Below, one piece after another: positions 1 to 7,277 of a stretch of 64,000 nt of DNA; position 1 is the first letter of the stretch, and each line of letters begins with the position of its first letter. The stretch spans positions 62,001-126,000 of the forward strand of contig JAEUKI010000055.1 of assembly GCA_016793325.1 (NCBI GenBank), written 5' to 3'. The position numbers were made by a program, and so were the translations under genes. The notes under the pieces were generated by a model, which did not search any database, was not told the DNA's origin, and saw only the letters and a program-made list of their open reading frames with translations. The stretch is from Myxococcales bacterium (GTDB lineage Bacteria; Myxococcota_A; Polyangia; Polyangiales; Ga0077539).

Positions 1-1
1 G

Positions 2-637
2 CGCTCGGTCGCGCCCGGCGAGTGGCGTCGCGTGTCGTATCGCGCGTTCAGCGAGCTGTCCTCGGCGACCGCGCTCGCGACGCAGTCCGATCGGCTCGGC
101 GTCGCGGGGCGGTGGCTCGGCGTCGTTCAGCAAGGGGCGCTCACGACGTTGGCCAACGGGAGCGCGGCGTTCTTCGATGCGCGCATGTCGCGGCTGCGCT
201 TCGTCGACGTCGATCGCTTGTTCGGCGCTGACGAGCGCGGCTCGGCGTGGGTCGCTTGGTGTCGCGATCAGCGCTGTCGCGTCGAGTGGCTCGGCCTCGG
301 CGACGACGTCGCGCCGCTCGGCTCGGACGCTGCGGTGACGGTCGGCGCGAAGGGCGCTGTGCGCCTGCTCGTCCGCGGCAGGAGCGGTGAGTTCTCGGTG
401 TTCGCGCCCGGTCGCATCGAGGGCTTCGGCGAGATGGGCCCGGGGCAGGGCGCGATCGACGTGGACAACGCGTCGCTCGTGCTCGCGGGTCCCGCGACCA
501 GCCCCACCCTCGTTCGAATCGAGCTCCCGCCATCGTCGCCGACGGCGTTCGCTCGTTGGGTCGCCGCGCGCACCAACGTCTCCGTCGGCCCGGGCGGAAA
601 CGTGCAGATCGGCGCTCCACCCTCGACGCTTCCGTGA
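2..637 (+). CDS. 3' part of an unrecognised protein, cut by the window edge
   Basis: The reading frame is open from base 2 to the TGA at 635-637, so the visible 211 codons are probably the C-terminal part of a longer gene. An internal GTG at 32 could also be a start, but nothing upstream supports it. The visible part is rich in short beta-type segments (Val, Gly, Arg, Leu), has no obvious membrane segment, and has a Gly/Pro-rich C-terminus. I do not recognise a family. A membrane protein gene follows 15 bp downstream on the same strand, which suggests co-transcription. Confidence 0.55.
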   Translation, partial: RSVAPGEWRRVSYRAFSELSSATALATQSDRLGVAGRWLGVVQQGALTTLANGSAAFFDARMSRLRFVDVDRLFGADERGSAWVAWCRDQRCRVEWLGLGDDVAPLGSDAAVTVGAKGAVRLLVRGRSGEFSVFAPGRIEGFGEMGPGQGAIDVDNASLVLAGPATSPTLVRIELPPSSPTAFARWVAARTNVSVGPGGNVQIGAPPSTLP

Positions 638-652
638 GAACAATACGGGCTC

Positions 653-1084
653 ATGGCGGCAACAGGTCACGCTGCGTTCACGGTTCACGGCCGCGCGGTG
701 GTCGTGGTGGTCGACAACGATCCCGTCGCTCGACTGTCGGTGTGGGTCGCGCTCGCGGTGCTCCCGTCGGCGCTCGTGCTCAAGTGGATCGCGAGTAGCG
801 ACACCGCGCTCGCGCTCTCGCCGGTGACCACGCAAGTGAGCATCGCGGGCTCCGTCGCGCTCGGCGTGCTCCTCGTCGTGTCGCTCGTGCGCGGCACGGC
901 GCGCGCGCGGCTGTTCGTCGACAACGAAGCGCTCGACGAGCTCCGTTGGAGCACCGCGCCCAAGCGAAAGCTCGAGACCAAGCTCGGTGAATCCAAGATC
1001 GAAGCGGAGATCGACACGAGCAGCGAGCGCGAGATCAAGCTCTTCGTCGACGGCAACGTGCTCCGCTCGGTGAAGGTCGTTTGA
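653..1084 (+). CDS. small two-helix membrane protein of unknown function
   Basis: This is a 143-aa protein starting at ATG 653. Two hydrophobic segments (about residues 26-46 and 63-83) are followed by a charged cytoplasmic or periplasmic tail of about 60 residues. The tail has a beta-strand pattern and many Glu/Lys residues (for example KRKLETKLGESKIEAEI). No catalytic motif is visible. It lies 15 bp after the preceding gene, so the two may form an operon. The topology resembles the membrane protein at 46623-47135, which also has two helices and a soluble tail, but I see no clear sequence relationship. Confidence 0.6.
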   Translation: MAATGHAAFTVHGRAVVVVVDNDPVARLSVWVALAVLPSALVLKWIASSDTALALSPVTTQVSIAGSVALGVLLVVSLVRGTARARLFVDNEALDELRWSTAPKRKLETKLGESKIEAEIDTSSEREIKLFVDGNVLRSVKVV

Positions 1085-1087
1085 CTG

Positions 1088-1123
1088 TGCAAATTTGCAG
1101 GGATCTGGGGATCTAGGGATCTG
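1088..1123. repeat. 12-nt palindrome followed by three tandem GGGATCT(G/A) octamers
   Basis: Bases 1088-1099 form the perfect palindrome TGCAAATTTGCA, which is unusually AT-rich for this DNA. Immediately after it come three direct 8-mers, GGGATCTG, GGGATCTA and GGGATCTG (1100-1123). The block sits in the 102-bp gap between the membrane protein and the methyltransferase gene. It could be an operator or the remains of a terminator; neither is proven. Confidence 0.5.
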
Positions 1124-1186
1124 CGGAATTGAAATACGTGTGCTCGCATTCGAGCGAGCGTGATCAACGAGAAACGGAGCTGAACG

Positions 1187-2074
1187 ATGCGTGACGACAA
1201 GCCGAGCACCACCGCGGCGATCGTCGCCCTCGGGCGCGCGCTCTACGCAGACGCGCCCGAGGACTTCGGTCCCACGGGCGACGAGCACACCGAGGCGCTG
1301 CTGTCGCCGGCGATGCGCGCGTTCGTGCGCCTCGCCAAGCCGCTCTGGAGCGTGGCGCCCAAGCTCGCGCGCGGGGCGTTTCGCGTGGCGACCTTCGGCA
1401 TGAGCGAGCACGTCGCGCTCCGAACTCGGTGCATCGACGACGCGATCGAGCGCGCGGTGCGCGAAGGCTGCACGCAGCTCGTGACGCTCGGCGCTGGGCT
1501 CGACACGCGCCCCTGGCGCATGAGCGCGCTCGCGTCGGTGACGGCGTGGGAGGTCGATCACCCCGCGACGCAGAAGTACAAGCGCGCGCGGGCGGAAGTG
1601 CGCCCGTCGCGCTGCAAGGACCTACGCTTCGTCTCCGTGGATTTTACCAAGGATTCGCTCGCCGAGAGCCTCGCGCGCGCCGGTCACGACGCGTCGCAGC
1701 GCACCGCGTGGGTGCTCGAAGGCGTGAGCGTGTACCTCGCGCGCGCGGCGCTCGAAGAGACGCTCGACGCTGTGCGCGATCGCTCGGCGTTGGGGAGCAC
1801 GCTCGCGTTTACGTATGTTCCCCGCGCGGTGGTGACGCGATGGAGCCAGGGGCAGAAGTCCATCGACGCGGTGACGCGCGCGATCGGCGAGCGCTTCGAG
1901 GGCTTGCTCGAGCGCGAAGACGCGCGAGACCTCCTCGAAGCGCGAGGCTTCGAGCTCGTGTCCGACGAAGGGACCGCGGAGATGGCCTCGCGCTTGATGC
2001 CAGGAATCGACCCCGCCGGCGTGTGGGAGCGCGAGCGCGTCGCGATCAGCCAGTGGACGGACCGATCGCGATAA
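1187..2074 (+). CDS. class I SAM-dependent methyltransferase, leucine carboxyl methyltransferase (PPM1/TcmP) family
   Basis: This 295-aa protein has the family's SAM-binding signature LGAGLDTRPWRM (about residues 102-113), a later acidic motif WEVDHPATQKYK, and a WVLEGVSVYL stretch. These are typical of the LCM/PPM1 branch, whose bacterial members methylate carboxyl or hydroxyl groups of small molecules. The substrate cannot be predicted. ATG 1187 follows a CGGAG ribosome-binding sequence about 9 nt upstream. The 3' end overlaps the convergent MlaE-like permease gene by 29 bp, so no terminator separates them. Confidence 0.85.
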   Translation: MRDDKPSTTAAIVALGRALYADAPEDFGPTGDEHTEALLSPAMRAFVRLAKPLWSVAPKLARGAFRVATFGMSEHVALRTRCIDDAIERAVREGCTQLVTLGAGLDTRPWRMSALASVTAWEVDHPATQKYKRARAEVRPSRCKDLRFVSVDFTKDSLAESLARAGHDASQRTAWVLEGVSVYLARAALEETLDAVRDRSALGSTLAFTYVPRAVVTRWSQGQKSIDAVTRAIGERFEGLLEREDARDLLEARGFELVSDEGTAEMASRLMPGIDPAGVWERERVAISQWTDRSR

Positions 2075-2921
2075 AGATCTTCGTGAGAAAGAAGTCCGAG
2101 AGGAGCACCGCGACGGCGACGGCGACGACAGCGCGCGTGGTGCTCTTTCCGACGCCCTCGGTGCCTCCGCGGGTGATCAGCCCGAGGTAGCAGCCGATCA
2201 TCGCGATCTGCGCGCCGAACACGGGGGTCTTGAGCACGCCCGAGAGAAAGTCGCTCATCTCGACGGAGCTCAAGCCCGAGCGATAGAAGAACGCGGGGGA
2301 GGTTCCGAACTGTACGTACGCGACGAGCATCGACGCGCCGAACCCGAGCACGTCCGCGAACACGCAGAGGATCGGCATCAAGATCGTGCACGCGAGCAAC
2401 CGCGGAACGACGAGCTTCTTCACCGGGTCCGCCCCGAGCGCGCGAATCGCGTCGATCTGCTCGGTGACCGTCATCGACCCGAGCTCCGCCGCGATGCCCG
2501 CGCCGATGCGACAACCCACGACGAGCGCCGTGAGCGCCGGCGCGAGCTCGCGCGTGATCGAGAGCCCCACCACGCGGCCCACGTAGTCCCTCGCGCCGAA
2601 GCGCTCGAGGCTGAACGCGAACTGCACCGTCATCACCATGCCCACGAAGATCGCGGTGATCGCCGCGATCGCAAACGAGCGAACGCCCATCTGCTCGAGC
2701 TGGTACACGAGCTGGTAGAACTCGAACGGTCGCTTCGGGATCGCCTTGAGCGTGTCCCACGTGAGGACGCTCATCGCGCCGAGGTGCTCGAGCCCTTCGC
2801 GCGCCGCGCGGCGCAGTCCCTCGAACATCGGCGGGTCCGGCGGCTTCGGCGGGATCGACGGCGTCCCCGGCGGAATCGACATCCGCGGCGGAGGCAGCGA
2901 AGGCTTCGGCGCGCTCGTCAT
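2046..2921 (-). CDS. MlaE-family ABC transporter permease (paralogue 1)
   Basis: This 291-aa protein has a proline-rich N-terminus (residues 1-30) followed by an MlaE/DUF140 domain. It contains the conserved coupling-helix region EQIDAIRALGADPVKKL and the family segment ELGSMTVTEQ. MlaE proteins form the inner-membrane channel of MCE-type lipid (phospholipid or sterol) transporters with MlaF ATPase and MlaD. The ATG at 2921 overlaps the TGA of the upstream lipoprotein gene (ATGA), so translation is coupled. No ATPase or MCE gene is adjacent; the nearest candidates are at 17.9-19.7 kb. Five or six hydrophobic helices are visible. Confidence 0.85.
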   Translation of the reverse strand: MTSAPKPSLPPPRMSIPPGTPSIPPKPPDPPMFEGLRRAAREGLEHLGAMSVLTWDTLKAIPKRPFEFYQLVYQLEQMGVRSFAIAAITAIFVGMVMTVQFAFSLERFGARDYVGRVVGLSITRELAPALTALVVGCRIGAGIAAELGSMTVTEQIDAIRALGADPVKKLVVPRLLACTILMPILCVFADVLGFGASMLVAYVQFGTSPAFFYRSGLSSVEMSDFLSGVLKTPVFGAQIAMIGCYLGLITRGGTEGVGKSTTRAVVAVAVAVLLSDFFLTKIFIAIGPSTG

Positions 2922-3511
2922 CGCCCCTCGGCTGCGCGCGCGAGCGGCGTTCGTTCGGAGTGAAATCCGTCCACGAACGCGCGGAACGTCGGGCGCAGCG
3001 CGGTCACGCGATCGTGCGCCCCTACCATCGACAAGTCGTACACGCAGCCGTCCTTCTTGAGCACAAATAGCTCGATCAGGACCGGCGCGCCGTCGAGCTT
3101 CGCCCGAACGAGCACGTGCCTCGCCTCGCGACCGTCGAACGGGATCGTCTCTTCTTCGACGAACTCGCGGTCGGTGAAGCCGATCAAGAGCTGCTGCACC
3201 AGCGCGGGGAGCGGCGAATCCATGTTGCGCCCGCACGCGTGGTACACGTGAACGAGCACCCCCGTGTCACCGACCTGCCACGCGACGTCGGGCCCGTCGG
3301 CCACATCGACGCGGCGCCAATCGCCGGGGACCGAGCCGATTCGATAGGTGACCTCTTCCTCGCCCTGATCGTTGCGCGCGACGACCTCGCGGGTCGCGTC
3401 GTTTACGCGCGCGCGCGTGGTCGTGCAGCCAGCGCCGAGCGTGATGCACAGCGCGGCCGCCGCCAGGGGACCCAGCAGCGCGCGGGCGACAGAAAAACGG
3501 ATCGGACTCAC
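2918..3511 (-). CDS. predicted lipoprotein coupled to the MlaE-like permease
   Basis: A GTG at 3511 starts a typical lipoprotein signal (SPIRFSVARALLGPL then an Ala-rich core and the lipobox LGAGC), giving about 197 aa. The mature part looks like a small alpha/beta lipoprotein (GSVPGDWRRVDVADGP, later KKDGCVYDLSMVG). I know the look of this family from deltaproteobacteria but cannot name its function. The start was chosen because it puts the signal peptide at the N-terminus; no good ribosome-binding sequence precedes it. The stop overlaps the permease start, which suggests an envelope partner of that transporter. Confidence 0.7.
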   Translation of the reverse strand: MSPIRFSVARALLGPLAAAALCITLGAGCTTTRARVNDATREVVARNDQGEEEVTYRIGSVPGDWRRVDVADGPDVAWQVGDTGVLVHVYHACGRNMDSPLPALVQQLLIGFTDREFVEEETIPFDGREARHVLVRAKLDGAPVLIELFVLKKDGCVYDLSMVGAHDRVTALRPTFRAFVDGFHSERTPLARAAEGR

Positions 3512-3650
3512 TTTCGACGCGCGAACATACCGGCGACAAGGCTCGAGTGCGAGGGGCAAAGCCTCGCGCGGCGAGCGGCCACGCCTTCCTCCGCGGTGTT
3601 GCGACGAGACCACGCAAGAATTGGCCGCGACTGCCGAGACCGCGCTAGAT

Positions 3651-5612
3651 ATGGGGTTGTCGCGCATGACCAACTCTCGCAGCCCGTTGATCGAGCGGCT
3701 CCGTCAGGAGTCCAAGCTCACCGCGGATCAGTACGAGGGGGTGCTCCATCACATTCAGCGCACGGGTTCGACCGCGGAAGAAGCGCTGATCGAGACCGCG
3801 ATCCTGCCCGAAGCCGAGCTGCTGAAGTATCTCGCGAAGGTCTACAACACGCGGTTCGTGAGCACCGAGCGGCTGTCCAAGGCGGACATCGACCCGGCGA
3901 CGCTCGGGACCGTTCCTCGCAAGATCGCCGAGCAATTCTTGGTGTTTCCGGTGTTGTTCGACTCGGCCAACCGGGTGCTGAGCGTGGTCACGCCCGACGC
4001 GGGAAACCTCGAGCTCGCCAAGCAAGTGCAGCTCGCGTCCAACGCCCGCGAGGTGCGCGTGTTCGTCGCGCGCCCGGCCGCGGTGAAGGCGGCGATCTCG
4101 AAGTTCTACGGCGGAGATATCCACGCGTTTTCGCACATCGATCGGCAGCAGATCGAGCAGTACAAGAACATGCTCAACGTGTTCGAGCGCAACCTCGTCA
4201 GCGAAGAGGCGCTCGCGTCCACGTTTGCGATCCGCGAGCGAAAGCAAGAGCGCGTCGTCACGCAGGGTGACATCGACCGCGGCGCGCAGCGCGCGGCGGC
4301 CCCCGCGGTGGCCGGTGGAATCAGCCTCGAGGACTACAGCGAGACGCTCACCGTGCTCCTCTCGCTGCTCGAGAACAACCGCGGCGAGCTCCGAGGACAC
4401 AGCTCGCTCGTGTCGCGATTGTCCCGCAAAATCGCTGAGCGAATCGGTCTGTCCGCGCACGACACGCACTCGATCGCCGTCGCCGCGATCCTCCACGACG
4501 TCGGAAAGATCGGCGCCTACCACCTGACGGCCCTCAACGTCAGCGAGTACGAGGGCCACCGCGTCGCCGCGCAAAAGTCCCACTCCGCGCCGGTGCGCTT
4601 GTTCGAGGGCGTCCGCCTTCCGTCCCTCACCGAGCAGGCCCTCCGCTCGATGTACGAGCGCTTCGACGGCAAGGGGATCCCCGACGGAACCTCGGGCAAA
4701 GACATTCCCCTCGGCGGCCGCATCCTCGCGATCGCCGACACGTACGCGGACCTCACGCAAAACTCTCGCAACCCCTTTCGCAAGAACCTCACGCCCCTCG
4801 AGGCGTGCGAGGCCCTCGCGCGCTACCGCGGCAAGATCTTCGACCCCAACATCGTCGACCTCTTCAAGCACGTGATGCTCGGCGAAGACCTCCGCGCGCG
4901 GCTGCTCGCGGATCGACCCACCGTGGTCGTCGTCGACGAAGACGCCGAAGAGAGCACCGTGCTCGAGCTCAGGCTCCTCGAGACCGGCTACGAAGTGCGC
5001 GCCGCGCGCAGCGCCGAACAAGCGATCCAGATGCTGGCCAAGGGCGACGTCGACTTGGTCGTGAGCGAGACCGAGCTCCGCGGCGCCTCGGGCTTCGACC
5101 TGCTCGCGCACGTGCGGCAGCAGCAGCCCGCCGCGAGAATTCCCTGGATGTTTCTCACGCGCGACGCGGCGAGAGACAGCGTTCAGAAGGCGTTCGAGCT
5201 CGGCGCGAGCGACTACGTCGTCAAGCCCACGCCCACCGACGTCGTCGTCGCCAAGGTGCGCCGCGTGCTCGAGTCGGGCCAACGACAGACCGCCCGAGGC
5301 GTGTCCGGCTCGCTCCGCGAGATGGGCTTTCCCGAGCTCGTCCAAGTGCTCTCGCAGTCGCGAAAGACCGGCGCCCTCAAGGTCCGCTTGTCCAACGGTG
5401 AGGGCGGCGAGGTTCACTTCGACGAGGGCCTCGTCGTCAACGCCATGTGGGGGCGCGCCCGCGGCGAAGACGCCTTCTATTCGCTCTGCGCCCTCGACGA
5501 CGGCGACTTCGGCTTCGACCCCACGTTCAAGCCGCAAGCCCGCGTGATCCAAGCGAGCGCCGAGTCCCTCTTGCTCGAGGGCCTGCGCCGACTCGACGAG
5601 TCCAAGCAGTGA
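3651..5612 (+). CDS. multidomain regulator: GspE/MshEN-like N-domain, HD-GYP-type domain, receiver domain, DUF4388
   Basis: This protein is about 653 aa. Residues about 1-140 resemble the N-terminal GspE/MshEN domain. Residues about 230-400 are HD-GYP-like with an intact LHDVGK motif (near 282). However, the usual HHExxDGxGYP reads MYERFDGKGIP, so the His pair and the GYP tyrosine are lost. Residues about 420-540 form a receiver domain with the acidic DED cluster, Thr and Lys, but the phospho-acceptor Asp is Glu (DLVVSETEL, about 471). A DUF4388/PATAN domain ends the protein. It is probably a degenerate cyclic-di-GMP-related scaffold. ATG 3651 is used; ATG 3666 is an alternative. The speD start overlaps its stop. 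Confidence 0.8.
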   Translation: MGLSRMTNSRSPLIERLRQESKLTADQYEGVLHHIQRTGSTAEEALIETAILPEAELLKYLAKVYNTRFVSTERLSKADIDPATLGTVPRKIAEQFLVFPVLFDSANRVLSVVTPDAGNLELAKQVQLASNAREVRVFVARPAAVKAAISKFYGGDIHAFSHIDRQQIEQYKNMLNVFERNLVSEEALASTFAIRERKQERVVTQGDIDRGAQRAAAPAVAGGISLEDYSETLTVLLSLLENNRGELRGHSSLVSRLSRKIAERIGLSAHDTHSIAVAAILHDVGKIGAYHLTALNVSEYEGHRVAAQKSHSAPVRLFEGVRLPSLTEQALRSMYERFDGKGIPDGTSGKDIPLGGRILAIADTYADLTQNSRNPFRKNLTPLEACEALARYRGKIFDPNIVDLFKHVMLGEDLRARLLADRPTVVVVDEDAEESTVLELRLLETGYEVRAARSAEQAIQMLAKGDVDLVVSETELRGASGFDLLAHVRQQQPAARIPWMFLTRDAARDSVQKAFELGASDYVVKPTPTDVVVAKVRRVLESGQRQTARGVSGSLREMGFPELVQVLSQSRKTGALKVRLSNGEGGEVHFDEGLVVNAMWGRARGEDAFYSLCALDDGDFGFDPTFKPQARVIQASAESLLLEGLRRLDESKQ

Positions 5613-5992
5613 CGTCGTTTCGATCCTCGCTCGGCCGGCACGTCCTCGCGGATTTGTACGAGTGCGACGCCGCGCTCCTCGACGACGTGTCCCTCGTCGA
5701 ACGCGCCCTGCGAAGCGCCGCGCTCGCCGCGGGAGCCACCATCGTCGGAGCCGCGTTTCACAGGTTCGTTCCGCAAGGAGCGTCCGGCGTGCTCCTCGTC
5801 GCCGAGAGTCACTTGAGCGTGCACACCTGGCCCGAACACCGCTTCGCCGCAGCGGATCTCTTCACCTGCTCGCCCGCCCTAGACGCCGACGCCGCGCTCA
5901 CCGTCTTGCGTGGAATGTTCGCCGCCGAGCGCCTCGTTGTCCGAGATCTCCCCCGCGGCCACGAGCTGGGATCTCCCTCGGGTTCGCGGTAG
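5609..5992 (+). CDS. speD: S-adenosylmethionine decarboxylase proenzyme
   Basis: This 127-aa protein matches the short prokaryotic (class 1) AdoMet decarboxylase. The self-cleavage site is AESHLSVHTWPE, with Glu66-Ser67; the Ser becomes the pyruvoyl group. The downstream catalytic Cys region is DLFTCS. It makes decarboxylated SAM for aminopropylation to spermidine. GTG 5609 overlaps the TGA of the upstream regulator (GTGA), so translation is coupled. No spermidine synthase gene is present in the window, so its partner must lie elsewhere. Confidence 0.93.
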   Translation: MTSFRSSLGRHVLADLYECDAALLDDVSLVERALRSAALAAGATIVGAAFHRFVPQGASGVLLVAESHLSVHTWPEHRFAAADLFTCSPALDADAALTVLRGMFAAERLVVRDLPRGHELGSPSGSR

Positions 5993-6005
5993 AGTCTCGT
6001 TCATC

Positions 6006-6518
6006 ATGAGCGATGCTTCGATGAGCGACGAGCCCAAGCGCGACGACAATGACGACTCTCCGGACGCGCAAGACACCGCGGCCATCCTCGCGCGCCGCCG
6101 TCGCTTCGTCGTCGCGGCGATGAGCTCGCTCGCGCTCGCGGCCACCGAAGCCTGCTCTCCGCCCGCGCCGTGCCTCGAATACGTCACGCCCGACAGCGGC
6201 GACGCGCGGCCACAACCGTGCCTCACGGACTCGTCGATGTCTGACACCGGCGTTGCGCCAGACGCCACACCCCAGCCGTGCCTGTCACCTCCGTTCGACT
6301 CGGGCGTCGTGACGGACTCGGGCGTGACGAGCGACACCGGGATCGACAGCACCGCGCCGATGCCCTGCTTGTCGCCGCCGTTCGACTCGGGCGTCAACGA
6401 CGCGGCTCCCTCTGCGTGCTTGCGCATCGCGCCGACGGACTCGGGTGTCACGGAAGACACGGGCAACGACGCAGCTCCGTCCGCGTGTCTTCGCATCGCG
6501 CCCCCGCGCGACGAGTAA
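6006..6518 (+). CDS. secreted repeat protein with six single-Cys PCL/ACL units
   Basis: This 170-aa protein has a charged N-terminus, an RRRRRF stretch and a hydrophobic core (FVVAAMSSLALAAT) ending at a Cys. That suggests a Tat-like or lipoprotein export signal, though the lipobox is poor. The rest is built of units that each begin with PCL or ACL, separated by D-S/T-G-V and D-A spacers. The units read PCLEYV, PCLTDS, PCLSPPF (twice) and ACLRIAP (twice). I recognise no family. It could be a cell-surface linker protein; the evenly spaced Cys blocks also resemble a multi-core peptide precursor, but no modifying enzyme lies next to it. ATG 6006 starts 13 bp after speD ends. Confidence 0.65.
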   Translation: MSDASMSDEPKRDDNDDSPDAQDTAAILARRRRFVVAAMSSLALAATEACSPPAPCLEYVTPDSGDARPQPCLTDSSMSDTGVAPDATPQPCLSPPFDSGVVTDSGVTSDTGIDSTAPMPCLSPPFDSGVNDAAPSACLRIAPTDSGVTEDTGNDAAPSACLRIAPPRDE

Positions 6519-6654
6519 TTCCGAAGCTGCCGCATCCCTTGCGGGAACGCATTCTGCGGCGCGTGTCCTCGCTCCCTCCCCAGCCTGGACCTCTGGATTG
6601 ACCGCATCTCGAAGTCGCCGGACGTCTGAGAGAGTCCAGTTCATTTTCAATGGA

Positions 6655-7117
6655 GCACACAGCCGGGAGACGAGCGCCCGGCCTTTGCGCTCCGCGGAGC
6701 GGGCTCGGCGTCCGCCGGGCCTACTCTCGTGGCAGATGAGTCACTCCCTTTCGCGTGGATTCGCTCGTCTGGTGTGGAGCACGAAGCGACGCGTGCAGTC
6801 GATCGCGGAGAGTCACGATCCCGCGTTGCGGGCGCTGTATCTGGCACGAAGCGAGAAGCTGTCCGCCGAACTGCTGGCGTTCGGGGCGTCCGACGATCGT
6901 TCCCAGGAACGTGCTCATTGCGTGTCTTCTTCCAACGGGGCGTCGGTGGATTTCGCGATGCCTTCCGTTGGCGACACGCGAACTGAGATTCTCGGGATAT
7001 CTCCAGGAGCGTGCTCATTGCGTGTCTTCTTCCAACGGGGCGTCGCGATAGGCCCGGCGGACGCCGAGCCCGCTCCGCGGAGCGCAAAGGCCGGGCGCTC
7101 GTCTCCCGGCTGTGTGC
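6655..7117. mobile_element. MITE-like element with 69-nt perfect terminal inverted repeats
   Basis: The left arm 6655-6723 and the right arm 7049-7117 are exact reverse complements over 69 nt. They enclose 325 bp with no convincing gene. Each arm contains the palindrome GCTCCGCGGAGC. This is the layout of a non-autonomous miniature element or a large fold-back sequence. I see no clear target-site duplication: the left flank reads CAATGGA and the right flank reads AGATCGC. A structural RNA or a recombination product of an intergenic repeat remain possible. Confidence 0.5.
6903..7045. repeat. 43-nt direct repeat pair inside the inverted-repeat element
   Basis: The units at 6903-6945 and 7003-7045 differ at one base (GGAAC versus GGAGC) and share GTGCTCATTGCGTGTCTTCT followed by TCCAACGGGGCGTCG. 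The start-to-start distance is exactly 100 nt. The second copy abuts the right inverted-repeat arm. Confidence 0.85.
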
Positions 7118-7233
7118 AGATCGCGTTCTTCCATCACTGCGATCTCGGCCTCTCAGCCGTGCGTAAATCGCGTGCTTCCGCACTCGCGCTCTTCCACGCT
7201 CGTCTCCCGGCCGTGCGCAAATCGTGTGCTTCG
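7097..7233. repeat. three-copy degenerate repeat, period about 50 nt, running out of the right arm
   Basis: Copies begin near 7097, 7147 and 7198. Copies one and three share GCTCGTCTCCCGGC/CGTG followed by CAGATCG or CAAATCG and GCTTC. The middle copy is shorter (TCAGCCGTGCGTAAATCGCG). The first copy overlaps the end of the right inverted-repeat arm, so part of the element end has been duplicated outward. Confidence 0.6.
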
Positions 7234-7277
7234 ACTGCATTCACGACAGGGCGCGGACAGGATCGGATCAAGCGCGC

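Larger units (their letters stand above)
6519..7277. other. 759-bp gene-free repeat nest between a secreted protein gene and recQ
   Basis: I could support no gene here. The stretch holds a pair of exact 69-nt inverted repeats, a 43-nt direct repeat spaced by exactly 100 nt, and a three-copy degenerate repeat that runs toward the recQ stop. Frames that stay open through it have no coherent protein pattern, and both outer flanks simply read the same inverted-repeat arm. Base composition is lower in GC than the neighbouring genes. Confidence 0.7.

Noticed and set aside
3645..5552. A minus-strand frame of 635 codons opposite the HD-GYP regulator
   Set aside because: The frame is a shadow of a gene with clear domains on the plus strand; the antisense product is low-complexity and basic/acidic repetitive without a fold signature.
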